Of a stretch of 53,044 nt of DNA, positions 1 through 7,821 are shown piece by piece. The stretch lies in NCBI GenBank assembly GCA_017403825.1, contig JAFRDO010000031.1, positions 1 to 53,044 on the forward strand, read 5' to 3'. The position numbers and the translations under genes were made by a program. The stretch comes from Kiritimatiellia bacterium. Its GTDB lineage: Bacteria > Verrucomicrobiota > Kiritimatiellia > RFP12 > UBA1067. Below the pieces are notes generated by a model. That model was not told the origin of the DNA, did no database searches, and was given only the letters and a program-made list of their open reading frames with translations. How positions within the stretch are numbered: the first letter of the stretch is position 1; each line of letters begins with the position of its first letter.

Positions 1-92
1 GACGGCCCGTTGTCTTCGGCGCGGAAGCGCAAAACCGAGCGACGAGACCGAACGGCAGCGCCCGCCCCGGAGGCGGTGACGCTTGCCGCCAC

Positions 93-174
93 AGGTTAAA
101 CGCAACCCTGGCAGTTCAAATGCAACCCCCTGAGACTACGGTGCATTTAACCTTGCCACAGTTGCATTTACTCT
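93..174. repeat. Imperfect inverted repeat, two ~35-bp arms
   Basis: Arm 1 (93-127) and the reverse complement of arm 2 (140-174) match at most positions. Each arm holds two copies of a unit resembling GGTTAAATGCAACC, so four units lie in head-to-head order around a 12-base loop. The element ends about 30 bases before the promoter of the gene at 219. It could fold as a long hairpin in RNA (terminator or leader structure), be a regulator binding array, or be the remains of a transposon end. No T-run follows, so a simple intrinsic terminator is not favoured. Bases 1-92 hold no gene that can be supported; one frame ends in a stop at 97-99 and could be the tail of an upstream gene. Confidence 0.55.
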
Positions 175-204
175 GTCCGGCGACCGAAAATGCGGCGATT
201 TTGG

Positions 205-210
205 TATAAT
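205..210 (+). promoter_or_regulatory. Extended -10 promoter, near-leaderless
   Basis: A perfect TATAAT is preceded by TGG, giving an extended -10. The start codon of the next gene is at 219, only 8 bases after the hexamer, so transcription would begin at or just before the ATG. No convincing -35 box is visible at 17-18 bases. Confidence 0.6.
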
Positions 211-218
211 TCCCGCAC

Positions 219-863
219 ATGATTTATGCGTTGAGAAAACTGATCGCGTTCGTGTTCCTCGGCGGGATGTTCTGGTTCATCTATCAGGACCTGGACAACC
301 TGGACAAGCCGTGGTTCATGCATGCCCTCGGCCTTATCACCGTGGCATTCGCATTCTTCTGGCTGCTGATTCCGATGGTCGTCGTGCGCCTGCGAATCCA
401 CCGCCGCCGCGTGCAGAACCGCGAACGCTACATGAAGTGGCGCGCAGAGCTGGGCGACGGCGACCCGCAGCCCCGCCCGGGGCGCAACGCCCGCCTCAGC
501 CTGGAGCCGGACGAGCAGGTCTACCTGCACGAGAAGGGCACGCTCTATGCGACGAAGGGCGCGGCAATCGGCGACGTGTCGCGCGAGGGAAGGCCGAGCG
601 ACGTGGCGTTCCCGCGCTTCAACCGTTCCTGCTGCCGCGTCCAGCGCACCCACTGCTACGTTACGGACAGGCGCCTGGTGTTTGTCAGCAAGGGGCTCTT
701 CAACTCCATTCCGTTCGCCGAGCTGAAGTCCTTCTCCGACACGCCGGGCGGAATCGTGTTCGACGTCGGCGGAGATGGCGCGGAGGCGCTTCTCGCCTTC
801 ACGTTCCAGAACCCGCTTATCGCCGCCGACGTGCTGCGCTTTGCAAGAAAGGACGCTAAATGA
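219..863 (+). CDS. Membrane protein with C-terminal PH-like domain
   Basis: The 214-residue protein has two hydrophobic segments near the N terminus (about residues 5-20 and 35-60), then a basic stretch rich in Arg, then a cytoplasmic domain. The second half (about residues 100-210) reads like a bacterial PH-type domain: a 'DEQVYLHEKGTLYATKG' strand region and a later 'CYVTDRRLVFVSKG' strand with a tailing acidic-hydrophobic strand. Such domains are found in membrane-associated proteins of unknown role. It overlaps the following ABC ATPase start by four bases (ATGA), so it is translationally coupled to an exporter operon and may be an accessory of it. The start is chosen because it lies 8 bases after a strong -10. 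Specific function is unknown. Confidence 0.75.
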   Translation: MIYALRKLIAFVFLGGMFWFIYQDLDNLDKPWFMHALGLITVAFAFFWLLIPMVVVRLRIHRRRVQNRERYMKWRAELGDGDPQPRPGRNARLSLEPDEQVYLHEKGTLYATKGAAIGDVSREGRPSDVAFPRFNRSCCRVQRTHCYVTDRRLVFVSKGLFNSIPFAELKSFSDTPGGIVFDVGGDGAEALLAFTFQNPLIAADVLRFARKDAK

Positions 864-1594
864 CCGCTTCGGAAGTTGTGAGGATCGAGGGCGCGTCCCG
901 GTCGTTCGGGGACGTGAAGGCCGTCGACGGACTCTCCCTGACCCTGAATGCCGGCGAGGTGATGGGATTTCTCGGAACGAACGGAGCCGGTAAGACAACG
1001 ACCATCAAGATGATGCTCGGCCTCCTCCGCCCCACCGAAGGCTCTGTCGTGGTCCTTGGCGGCGACCCGACGGACCCGTCCGTCCGCGCGAAGATCGGCT
1101 ACATGCCTGAGATCGCCTACTACTATCCGTATCTCAATGCCCGCGAACTGCTTTCGTTCTACGGCGGCATCTGCGGCATGGACGCCAAGACCGTTCGGGA
1201 GCGGGCGGACGAGCTGCTTGAAGCCGTCGGTCTCGCTGACGCGGCGAAGCGTCCGCTGAAGACCTACTCCAAGGGCATGCTTCAGCGCGCGGGCATCGCC
1301 CAGGCGCTTCTTAACGATCCGTCGCTCCTGGTTCTCGACGAGCCTTTCACGGGGCTCGATCCGCTCGCGCGCATCCATTTCCGCGAGCTGATGCGTTCTT
1401 TGCGCGACCGCGGCAAGTCTATCTTCTTCTCGTCCCACGAGCTGGGCGAGACCGAGCTCCTGTGCGACAAGGTGGCCGTCATGAAGAACGGCCGTGCCGT
1501 CTATCAGGGTCCGGTGCGACAGCTTGCCGGCGACGGCGAGCGTAACCTGGAGAGACTCTTCCTCGATGTCCTGGAGAAGGGAGGCGCGGCATGA
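860..1594 (+). CDS. ABC-2 type transporter, ATP-binding protein
   Basis: A 244-residue ATPase of an export-type ABC transporter. The Walker A motif GTNGAGKTT spans residues 39-47, an ABC signature variant YSKGMLQR lies at about 136-143 (SKGM in place of SGGQ, common in ABC-2 drug/NosF-like ATPases), and Walker B LLVLDE is at about 156-161, followed by the D-loop GLDPLA and the switch His in SSHE. It is coupled by ATGA overlaps to the gene before it and to the permease after it, so the pair forms one pump. The substrate cannot be read from the sequence. Confidence 0.93.
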   Translation: MTASEVVRIEGASRSFGDVKAVDGLSLTLNAGEVMGFLGTNGAGKTTTIKMMLGLLRPTEGSVVVLGGDPTDPSVRAKIGYMPEIAYYYPYLNARELLSFYGGICGMDAKTVRERADELLEAVGLADAAKRPLKTYSKGMLQRAGIAQALLNDPSLLVLDEPFTGLDPLARIHFRELMRSLRDRGKSIFFSSHELGETELLCDKVAVMKNGRAVYQGPVRQLAGDGERNLERLFLDVLEKGGAA

Positions 1595-2370
1595 GGCTTT
1601 TCATTAGGCAGGCGAAGGCTCTGGTGAAGCTTTCGTTCGTCGAGCTTTGGCGGCGGAACGACGTGTTCGCGCTGCTCGTCCTCGCCGTTGCGCTGATGGT
1701 GCCGCTGTCGCTGTCGTCGCCGTTCGGCGCGGCGGGCGCGTCGCGCTATCTCGACGAGGCAGCGATTCTCTTGATCTGGGGCTTCTCGCTCGTCATAGCG
1801 CTGGGCACCGGTTCGCGCCTGTTCCCGCCGGAATTCGAGAGCCGGACGATCTATCCGCTTCTCGCCAAGCCCATTTCGCGTGGGGCGCTGCTATTGGGTA
1901 AGTACGCTGGCGCGGTGGCGGCGTCCTGGTCGGCGCTGCTGCTCTTCTATGCGCTTTTCGCGGGCAGCGTATTGCTCCGCGGCGGCAGCTTTTCGTCAGA
2001 ACTGGCGCAAGGCGTCGTGCTGCACATGGCGTTCGTTGCGCTGGCCGTGGCCGTTTCGTTGGCCGGGTCGCTCGTCACGACGCCGTCCGCCAACCTCGCC
2101 ATCTCCGGGATTGCGCTCGTGTCGATGTTCTTCTTCGGGCGCAGGCTGCCAGAATACGCCGACGCCGTCTCCGCGCCGCTGTCCTGGCTTGTGGACCTAG
2201 CATACGCCGTCGGGCCACACGCCGAGTTCTTCGACATGCGCCAGAGGCTTATCCACGGCTGGGGTGCCGTGGACGCCGCAGTGTTCTTTGCAGTCCTGCT
2301 GTACGCGGCGTTCTATGTAGCGTCATTGCTTGGGTTTGCCGCGCTTGCGCTGAAAAGGAAGAGACTGTGA
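1591..2370 (+). CDS. ABC-2 type transporter permease
   Basis: A 259-residue hydrophobic protein with about six membrane segments and no ATPase motifs. It sits directly after its ATPase with an overlapping start. The sequence 'FPPEFESRTIYPLLAKPISR' between the second and third membrane segments is typical of the NosY/ABC-2 permease family, where a conserved E-x-R-T-x-x-x-L-L-x-x-P stretch forms the coupling helix region. The next gene starts at a GTG overlapping this stop codon. It probably exports a small molecule, polysaccharide precursor or lipid-linked substrate; which one is unknown. Confidence 0.9.
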   Translation: MRLFIRQAKALVKLSFVELWRRNDVFALLVLAVALMVPLSLSSPFGAAGASRYLDEAAILLIWGFSLVIALGTGSRLFPPEFESRTIYPLLAKPISRGALLLGKYAGAVAASWSALLLFYALFAGSVLLRGGSFSSELAQGVVLHMAFVALAVAVSLAGSLVTTPSANLAISGIALVSMFFFGRRLPEYADAVSAPLSWLVDLAYAVGPHAEFFDMRQRLIHGWGAVDAAVFFAVLLYAAFYVASLLGFAALALKRKRL

Positions 2371-3128
2371 ACCGCATTGCCGTCATGGCTGCCGGGTGCG
2401 CCATTGCCGCCGCCGCTGTTGCTGTCGCAGTCGTGTCCGTCTCTGCAGGCCGTTTGCCGCAGGTCGTTAAGGGCGGCGGCGCGCTCTCTGTCGCGTTCGC
2501 CGACGCCAAGACTACGATCAGTTCGGCGATGGTGCACAAGGCCGACAGCTACTTTCACGGCGGCATCGACATGGAGTGCAACGAATGCCACGGGCATGAC
2601 CATGATCATGCTGCCGAGCATGACCACGGCGCCGAGCATGACCACGCTGGCGAGCATGGTCACGGCCATTTTGAAGGCGGAGAAGCCCTCGATCCGTGGC
2701 GTTGGATAAACCGGCACGTTCGCGCGCCTGAAAAGCATGTTCACCTGGACGGGAAGGAGTCCGTGGAGATGATGCCGTGGTTTTGGGCGGCGGTCAGGGC
2801 CGACCCTCACAACGTCGACGCCTGGACTACGGCCTGGTACGTGGCATACAAGATGATGAAGGACCATGCGCTGGCGCAGCGCGTTCTCGACGAGGCGAAG
2901 GAGAGGAATCCGGACAGCCTTGAGATCGCGTTTACGGAAGCGCGATTCACGTACGATGGCGGAAAGGGCGACTCGGCCGCGACGGAACGTATCCTTGAGA
3001 ACGCCCTGTCCATGGCTGACCGCAAGTGCGGCGGACGTTTCTCGGAGCTCTCCGAACGCGACGCCGAGACCTGTCGCCGCATGCGGGAGTACCTTGCTGA
3101 CATTCGCAAGCCGTCCGCCGCGCGGTGA
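2367..3128 (+). CDS. Exported His-rich repeat protein, unknown function
   Basis: A 253-residue protein starting at GTG 2367, overlapping the permease stop. The first 28 residues form an Ala/Val-rich signal or anchor segment. Residues about 66-105 are strikingly rich in His and Asp/Glu (repeats of the EHDHGAEHDH kind) preceded by a CNEC pair, which suggests binding of a transition metal such as zinc, nickel or copper. The remainder (about 110-245) is helical and resembles TPR-like repeats, with 'DPHNVDAWTTAWYVAYKMM' and 'NPDSLEIAFTEARFTYDGG' as successive units. Its position as last gene of the ABC operon suggests it works with the exporter outside the membrane, possibly in metal handling. This is inference; no family was recognised. 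Confidence 0.75.
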   Translation: MNRIAVMAAGCAIAAAAVAVAVVSVSAGRLPQVVKGGGALSVAFADAKTTISSAMVHKADSYFHGGIDMECNECHGHDHDHAAEHDHGAEHDHAGEHGHGHFEGGEALDPWRWINRHVRAPEKHVHLDGKESVEMMPWFWAAVRADPHNVDAWTTAWYVAYKMMKDHALAQRVLDEAKERNPDSLEIAFTEARFTYDGGKGDSAATERILENALSMADRKCGGRFSELSERDAETCRRMREYLADIRKPSAAR

Positions 3129-3148
3129 AGCCTGTCTGGCGATTATGA

Positions 3149-3154
3149 TATAAT
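3149..3154 (+). promoter_or_regulatory. Extended -10 promoter of ribBA, leaderless
   Basis: TGATATAAT ends five bases before the ATG at 3160, so the predicted transcription start falls on the ATG at 3160 or the adjacent ATG at 3163. There is no room for a ribosome binding site. No clear -35 box was seen and there is no space for an FMN riboswitch. Confidence 0.6.
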
Positions 3155-3159
3155 ATTCG

Positions 3160-4359
3160 ATGATGAACGGACAATTCGATTCTGTGGACGACTGCCTTGC
3201 GGCGCTCGGGCGCGGCGAGATCGTGCTCGTCACGGACGACGCCGACCGCGAGAACGAGGGCGACTGCATTTGCGCGGCGGAGTTCGCGACGCGCGAGAAC
3301 GTCAATTTCATGGCAACGTACGCCAAGGGGCTGATATGCATGCCGATGAGCCGCGACTGGTGCAGGAAGCTTGACCTTCCGCAGATGGTCGCGCACAACA
3401 CCGACAACCATGAGACGGCGTTCACGGTCTCCATTGACGCCGTTGCCACGACGACGGGCATCTCGGCCGCCGAGCGCGCGATAACGGCACAGGCCGTCGT
3501 GCGCGACGGCGCGACGCCCGACGACTTCCGCCGTCCCGGCCACATGTTCCCGCTCGAGGCCCGCGCTGGCGGCGTCTTGCGCCGCGCCGGGCATACCGAG
3601 GCGACCGTGGACCTTTGCCGCCTTGCGGGGCTGAAGGAGGTAGGCCTTTGCTGCGAGATCATGAGAGACGACGGCACGATGGCACGCCTCGACGACGTCG
3701 CCGCGTTCGCCTCGGCGCACGGGCTCAAGATGATGTCCATCGCCGACCTTATCGCGTATCGGCGCAAGCACGACAGGCTGGTGGAGGCGGTTGAGGAGGT
3801 TGACCTGCCTACGGACCACGGGCACTTCCGCCTGAAGATGTACCGCAGCCGGGTCTCCGGACTGGAGCATCTCGCGCTCGTGAAGGGGAGGGTGGACGAC
3901 GGCCAGCCGGTTCTCGTGCGCGTCCATTCCGAATGCTTCACCGGCGACGTGCTGGGAAGCGAGCGTTGCGACTGTGGCCCCCAGCTGCACACGGCGATGG
4001 AGATGGTAGAGCGCGAAGGTCGCGGAGCCGTCCTCTACATGCGCCAGGAGGGTCGCGGCATCGGGCTTGCGAACAAGCTTCACGCCTACAAGAAGCAGGA
4101 GGAGGGCTTGGATACGGTGGAGGCCAACGTCGCGCTCGGCTTTCCGCCCGACTTGCGAGACTACGGCGAGGGCGCGCAGATACTCGTGGACCTTGGCATA
4201 CGCCGCCTGCGGCTGCTTACGAACAACCCGCGCAAGATCGCCGGGCTGGAGGGCTACGGGCTGGAGATCGTGGAGCGGGTGCCGATCGTAATCCCGGCGA
4301 ACGCGCACGACAAGCGCTACCTTGATACGAAGAAGTCCAAGATGGGCCACCTTATATAA
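3160..4359 (+). CDS. ribBA: Bifunctional DHBP synthase / GTP cyclohydrolase II
   Basis: A 399-residue fusion for riboflavin synthesis. The N-terminal half is 3,4-dihydroxy-2-butanone-4-phosphate synthase (RibB), shown by DDADRENEGD at about residues 26-35 and the later RRPGHMFPLEAR-type region with G-H-T-E-A. The C-terminal half is GTP cyclohydrolase II (RibA), with the zinc site in 'SECFTGDVLGSERCDCG' (about 256-272), the catalytic RQEGRGIGL stretch and the TNNPRK substrate loop. Together they make both precursors of lumazine, from ribulose-5-phosphate and GTP. Two adjacent ATGs (3160, 3163) are possible starts; the first is kept. No other rib genes are nearby. Confidence 0.96.
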   Translation: MMNGQFDSVDDCLAALGRGEIVLVTDDADRENEGDCICAAEFATRENVNFMATYAKGLICMPMSRDWCRKLDLPQMVAHNTDNHETAFTVSIDAVATTTGISAAERAITAQAVVRDGATPDDFRRPGHMFPLEARAGGVLRRAGHTEATVDLCRLAGLKEVGLCCEIMRDDGTMARLDDVAAFASAHGLKMMSIADLIAYRRKHDRLVEAVEEVDLPTDHGHFRLKMYRSRVSGLEHLALVKGRVDDGQPVLVRVHSECFTGDVLGSERCDCGPQLHTAMEMVEREGRGAVLYMRQEGRGIGLANKLHAYKKQEEGLDTVEANVALGFPPDLRDYGEGAQILVDLGIRRLRLLTNNPRKIAGLEGYGLEIVERVPIVIPANAHDKRYLDTKKSKMGHLI

Positions 4360-4360
4360 A
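4355..4360 (+). promoter_or_regulatory. Possible -10 box before prepilin peptidase
   Basis: TATAAA overlaps the ribBA stop codon and lies 10 bases before the ATG at 4371. It lacks the TGn extension and a -35 box, so read-through from ribBA is equally possible. Confidence 0.3.
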
Positions 4361-4370
4361 GCTTGCCGTC

Positions 4371-5204
4371 ATGGTGCCGATACTGTCAGTTTTTTCGTTT
4401 GGACTGGGCGCGTGCATCGCGTCGTTCCTGAACGTCGTTATCTGGCGCGTGCCGCGCGGAGAGTCGATTGTCTCGCCGCCGTCGCACTGTCCGAAATGCA
4501 ACGCGCCGATCAGGTGGTGGCAGAACGTCCCCATCGTCAGCTGGCTCGCCCTGCGCGGGAAGTGCGCCAGCTGCCGTGCGCCGATTTCCCCGAGGTATGT
4601 TCTGGTCGAGGCGCTCGGAGGCTGCCTGTTCCTTGCCGTCTTCCGCATGGTCGCCGCCGCGACGCCACCGTCGCCGGACGTTTCGTTGCTCTTGGCCCAT
4701 ACTGTGTCCGTCTTCGTCTTGTGGATATGGGTTTCGCTGATGATCGTCGGCTCGTTCATCGACTACGACTACAAGCTGCTGCCCGACTTCGTGACGGTCG
4801 GCGGCATGGTTCTAGGCGTGGTGTATGGGGCGTTCCAGTCCGCAATCTTCCATTCCATGTTCTATGTCCTCAATTCCGTCGCCGGACTTGCGTTCGGCTT
4901 CGGGCTGCTGTGGCTCGTCAGGTTCTTTGGCTCGAAGGCGTTCAGGCGTGAGGCGATGGGAATGGGCGACGTGTTCCTGATGGGCGCGGTCGGCGCGTTG
5001 TTCGGCCCCGTGGCCGTTCTTGTGACGCTAATCCTCTCGTCCGTCGTCGGTTCGGTCGTCGGCGTCGCCATGATCTTGCTCTCTAAGACCCGCCTCGGCA
5101 ATTTCGCCGAGATTCCGTATGGGCCTTACATCTGCCTCGGTTGCCTTGCGTGGATGTTCTACGGTCCGGAGCTTGTGGGCATGTACATCGGGATGTTTAA
5201 GTAG
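4371..5204 (+). CDS. Type IV prepilin peptidase (A24 family)
   Basis: A 277-residue polytopic membrane aspartic protease that cleaves the leader of type IV pilin or type II pseudopilin precursors and may N-methylate them. Full bifunctional form: the N-terminal domain has two zinc-type CxxC pairs (C40-x2-C43 and C65-x2-C68), and the protease domain has the first catalytic Asp in 'FIDYDYKLLPD' (D131) and the second in GMGD (D200). About seven to eight membrane segments follow the family pattern. It is 11 bases after ribBA and 15 bases before a sugar-related gene. Its likely partner in this window is the GspE/PilB-type ATPase at 35920. Confidence 0.95.
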   Translation: MVPILSVFSFGLGACIASFLNVVIWRVPRGESIVSPPSHCPKCNAPIRWWQNVPIVSWLALRGKCASCRAPISPRYVLVEALGGCLFLAVFRMVAAATPPSPDVSLLLAHTVSVFVLWIWVSLMIVGSFIDYDYKLLPDFVTVGGMVLGVVYGAFQSAIFHSMFYVLNSVAGLAFGFGLLWLVRFFGSKAFRREAMGMGDVFLMGAVGALFGPVAVLVTLILSSVVGSVVGVAMILLSKTRLGNFAEIPYGPYICLGCLAWMFYGPELVGMYIGMFK

Positions 5205-5219
5205 TAAAGGTTAAAGGCT

Positions 5220-6326
5220 ATGGACATAAGCAGAAAGACATTCATAGGATCGGCCCTGAGCGCACTGGCGTTCGGAGGCTGCCGTATGGCTGGTGCGACG
5301 GCGAAGGTGCCGGAGTACGGCTTCAAGTGGATCGACCTTGTGCATCTCGGCATGAAGATGTGGGGCGACCTGCCTTTCAAAGAGAAGCCGAAGCGCGACG
5401 GCATCATGATGAAGGTCCTGACGGACGCCGAATACGATGCCGTCACCACGCCAGAGGTCCTGGCGAAGGACCGCATGCATTTCGACGAGCCGTTCTGGCG
5501 GGAACTGTCGGCCAAGCTCAGGGCGTCCGGCTGCAACTGCATAATGATCGACGTCGGCGAGGGAATGCGCTATCCGAGCCATCCCGAGCTTGCCGTGAAG
5601 GGGAGCTGGTCGCCGGAGAAGCTGAAGGCGGAGATCGCCCGCCTGCGCGGCATGGGGTTCGAGGTGTTCCCGAAGCTGAACTTCTCCACCTCGCACGACG
5701 CGTGGCTCGGTCCCTACGAGCGAATGATCGCCACCGGCAAATACTACGAGGTCTGCGCCGACGTGATCCGCGACACGATGGAGGTGTTCGCGCCCGTCAA
5801 GAACTTCCACATCGGTTTCGACGAGGAGGACGTGCCGCATTTCCACTCCAACAGCTCAATGCTTGTCATGCGGCAGGGCGACCTCTGGTGGCATGACTTG
5901 AACTGGCTCGTGCGAGAGGTCGAGCGGCATGGAGCGCGCGCGTGGGCGTGGAGCGACTACCTGCGCCGCCATACGAAGGACCAGTTCAAGAGCGAGTTCT
6001 GCCGGAAGATGCCTAAGACTGTCGTGCAGAACCCCTGGATGTACTGGACTAAGAAGGACAAGATGGACACAGAGCCCTACATTCAGGCGTTCCTGACGCT
6101 GGCGGAGGCCGGCTACGACGTCGCGGCGTGCGGCTCGAACTGCTATGGCGTCACCGAGAACTTCCCCGACATGGCCGAATACTGCCACGAAAAGATCGCC
6201 CCCGAGCGGTGGAAGGGCATGATAATGGCGCCGTGGATCAAGACGATAGAGCCTTACCGGCGTCTTCACTGGCAGGCTGCGGACCTCATTGCCGAGGCGA
6301 TCGGCCGCGTTGCGGACAAGGCGTAG
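5220..6326 (+). CDS. Exported GH20-like TIM-barrel protein
   Basis: A 368-residue protein with a Tat-like N terminus (SRKTFI at residues 4-9), a hydrophobic stretch and a Cys at residue 21 in GGC that may be lipidated. The body resembles the catalytic barrel of family 20 glycoside hydrolases: 'MIDVGEGMRYPSHPEL' on an early strand, and 'FHIGFDEEDVP' around residues 197-207, which resembles the H-x-G-x-D-E catalytic motif of hexosaminidases. The classical carbohydrate-binding accessory domain is absent and the match is partial, so it may be a distant hydrolase or a sugar-binding homologue. It starts the group of exported sugar-acting proteins at 5220-9588. Confidence 0.65.
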   Translation: MDISRKTFIGSALSALAFGGCRMAGATAKVPEYGFKWIDLVHLGMKMWGDLPFKEKPKRDGIMMKVLTDAEYDAVTTPEVLAKDRMHFDEPFWRELSAKLRASGCNCIMIDVGEGMRYPSHPELAVKGSWSPEKLKAEIARLRGMGFEVFPKLNFSTSHDAWLGPYERMIATGKYYEVCADVIRDTMEVFAPVKNFHIGFDEEDVPHFHSNSSMLVMRQGDLWWHDLNWLVREVERHGARAWAWSDYLRRHTKDQFKSEFCRKMPKTVVQNPWMYWTKKDKMDTEPYIQAFLTLAEAGYDVAACGSNCYGVTENFPDMAEYCHEKIAPERWKGMIMAPWIKTIEPYRRLHWQAADLIAEAIGRVADKA

Positions 6327-6339
6327 GTTATGCTATAAT
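6310..6339 (+). promoter_or_regulatory. Promoter TTGCGG-18-TATAAT before Gfo/Idh gene
   Basis: The -35 box TTGCGG (6310-6315) lies inside the end of the previous gene, 18 bases before TATAAT (6334-6339), which also carries the TGC extension. The ATG at 6350 begins 10 bases after the -10 box, so any leader is at most a few bases long and has no ribosome binding site. Confidence 0.65.
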
Positions 6340-6349
6340 CTCTAATGCT

Positions 6350-7783
6350 ATGAAACACCTCAACCGACGCAATTTTTTGGGCGGCGTGATCGCCGCCGGT
6401 ACGGCTCCAGTTCTTTTCAGCGGCTGCGCCACGGGCTTCTGTGCCAACCGCAAGATCAACGTAGCGATAATAGGCTGCGGACGCATCTCAAACACGTTTG
6501 AGATACCGGGCGTCCTGAAGCGTCCCGACATCGCGCGGATCGTCGCCGTGTGCGACCTCGATTCGAAGCGGGCGGCTTTTTCCAAGGCGAAGATCGAGCA
6601 GGCCTACGCCGATGGCACGGTCATCCGCACCTATCATGACTACAAGGAAGTGTGCGCCTGCACCGACATCGACGCGGTCATGATCTGCCTGCCTGACTTC
6701 TGGCATGCGCTCGTGGCGACGACGGCGATCTGCTCGGGGAAGGCGGTGTGGCTGCAGAAGCCCTTCACGCAGACGATTCAGGAGGGGCGTATCCTCGCGA
6801 ATCTCGCGAAGAAGTTCAACACGGTGCTTCAGGTCGGCTCGCAGCAGCGCTCGTGGGGCCAGTTCGAGGCCGTGTGCCGCGCCGTGCGCGAGGGCGTGAT
6901 CGGCGAGGTGAAGCGCGTTGAGGTCGGCATCGGACTCGACGTCTCGGGCGGCAGCGCGGCGGCTCAGCCGGTTCCGCCGAACTTCGACTACCAGACGTGG
7001 CTCGGCCCGACGGACCCGACGGTGCCGTACAACGAGACGCGCTGCCACGCGCAGGACACGAAGAAAATAGAGTCGCGTCCGGGCTGGATACAGCTCGCGC
7101 CCTACGGCTGGGGCATGATCACGAACTGGGGCGCGCACCACATCGACATAATGCAGTGGGGCCTCGGCAAGGACTTCGAGGGCCCCGAGTCGGTCGAGGG
7201 CACGTGCGGGTGGATGGACCTCTCGGGCGGCAAGCTCTGGAACGTCCACACCACGTACGACCTGCACTACAGCTACAACGGCGGCAAGACCGAGGGCCAT
7301 GTCTGTGACAAGTACCAGAACGGCGTGAAGTTCATCGGCGAGAAGGGCGACTGGCTCTTCTGCACGCGCGGCAAGGTGAAGGTGACGGCTTCAGATCCCG
7401 AGCCGAAGGTCAGGCCCGGCGAACTGCCGCCGATGGCGGCGTCGCGCGACGCGCTGTTGCCGAAGCTCCGCCTGGGCTGCGCTGGTGTGACGAACGCGCA
7501 CGTTTCCAACTGGCTGGAGGCCATTGCCGCGCAGGATCCAACGCTCACGGCGACGAAGGCCGAGGTCGGTCACCGCTCCACTTCCGCCTGTTCGCTCGGG
7601 CAGATGTGCATGGAGCTCGGGCGCGGCAAGCCGTCCGCTAAGGTCAACTGGAACTGGAAGACCGAGTCCACCGGCTGCCCTGAGACGGACAAGATGATGA
7701 AGCCGTTTGCCCGCGACAAGTACGACCTGCGCGTAAATCTCAAGGAATTCGGCCTTGACTTCGACGCGGTGCTGAAGGGCTGA
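6350..7783 (+). CDS. Gfo/Idh/MocA oxidoreductase, Tat lipoprotein
   Basis: A 477-residue NAD(P)-dependent oxidoreductase of the glucose-fructose oxidoreductase type. The N terminus has a twin-arginine motif NRRNFL (residues 5-10), a hydrophobic segment and a candidate lipobox Cys in FSGC. The Rossmann domain follows with 'INVAIIGCGRISNT', then 'VCDLDSKRA', and the nucleotide/substrate EKP-like motif appears as LQKPFT. The C-terminal half is the substrate-binding alpha/beta domain with WGAHHIDIMQWG. Proteins of this kind in Verrucomicrobia and Kiritimatiellota often act on sugars or glycosides in the periplasm with a tightly bound cofactor. The start is set at 6350 because a promoter lies directly before it and because this start yields the Tat signal. 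Confidence 0.9.
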   Translation: MKHLNRRNFLGGVIAAGTAPVLFSGCATGFCANRKINVAIIGCGRISNTFEIPGVLKRPDIARIVAVCDLDSKRAAFSKAKIEQAYADGTVIRTYHDYKEVCACTDIDAVMICLPDFWHALVATTAICSGKAVWLQKPFTQTIQEGRILANLAKKFNTVLQVGSQQRSWGQFEAVCRAVREGVIGEVKRVEVGIGLDVSGGSAAAQPVPPNFDYQTWLGPTDPTVPYNETRCHAQDTKKIESRPGWIQLAPYGWGMITNWGAHHIDIMQWGLGKDFEGPESVEGTCGWMDLSGGKLWNVHTTYDLHYSYNGGKTEGHVCDKYQNGVKFIGEKGDWLFCTRGKVKVTASDPEPKVRPGELPPMAASRDALLPKLRLGCAGVTNAHVSNWLEAIAAQDPTLTATKAEVGHRSTSACSLGQMCMELGRGKPSAKVNWNWKTESTGCPETDKMMKPFARDKYDLRVNLKEFGLDFDAVLKG

Positions 7784-7821
7784 ACCAAACAAACAAAAGA
7801 CAAAGAACAAGGAGCAATGAC

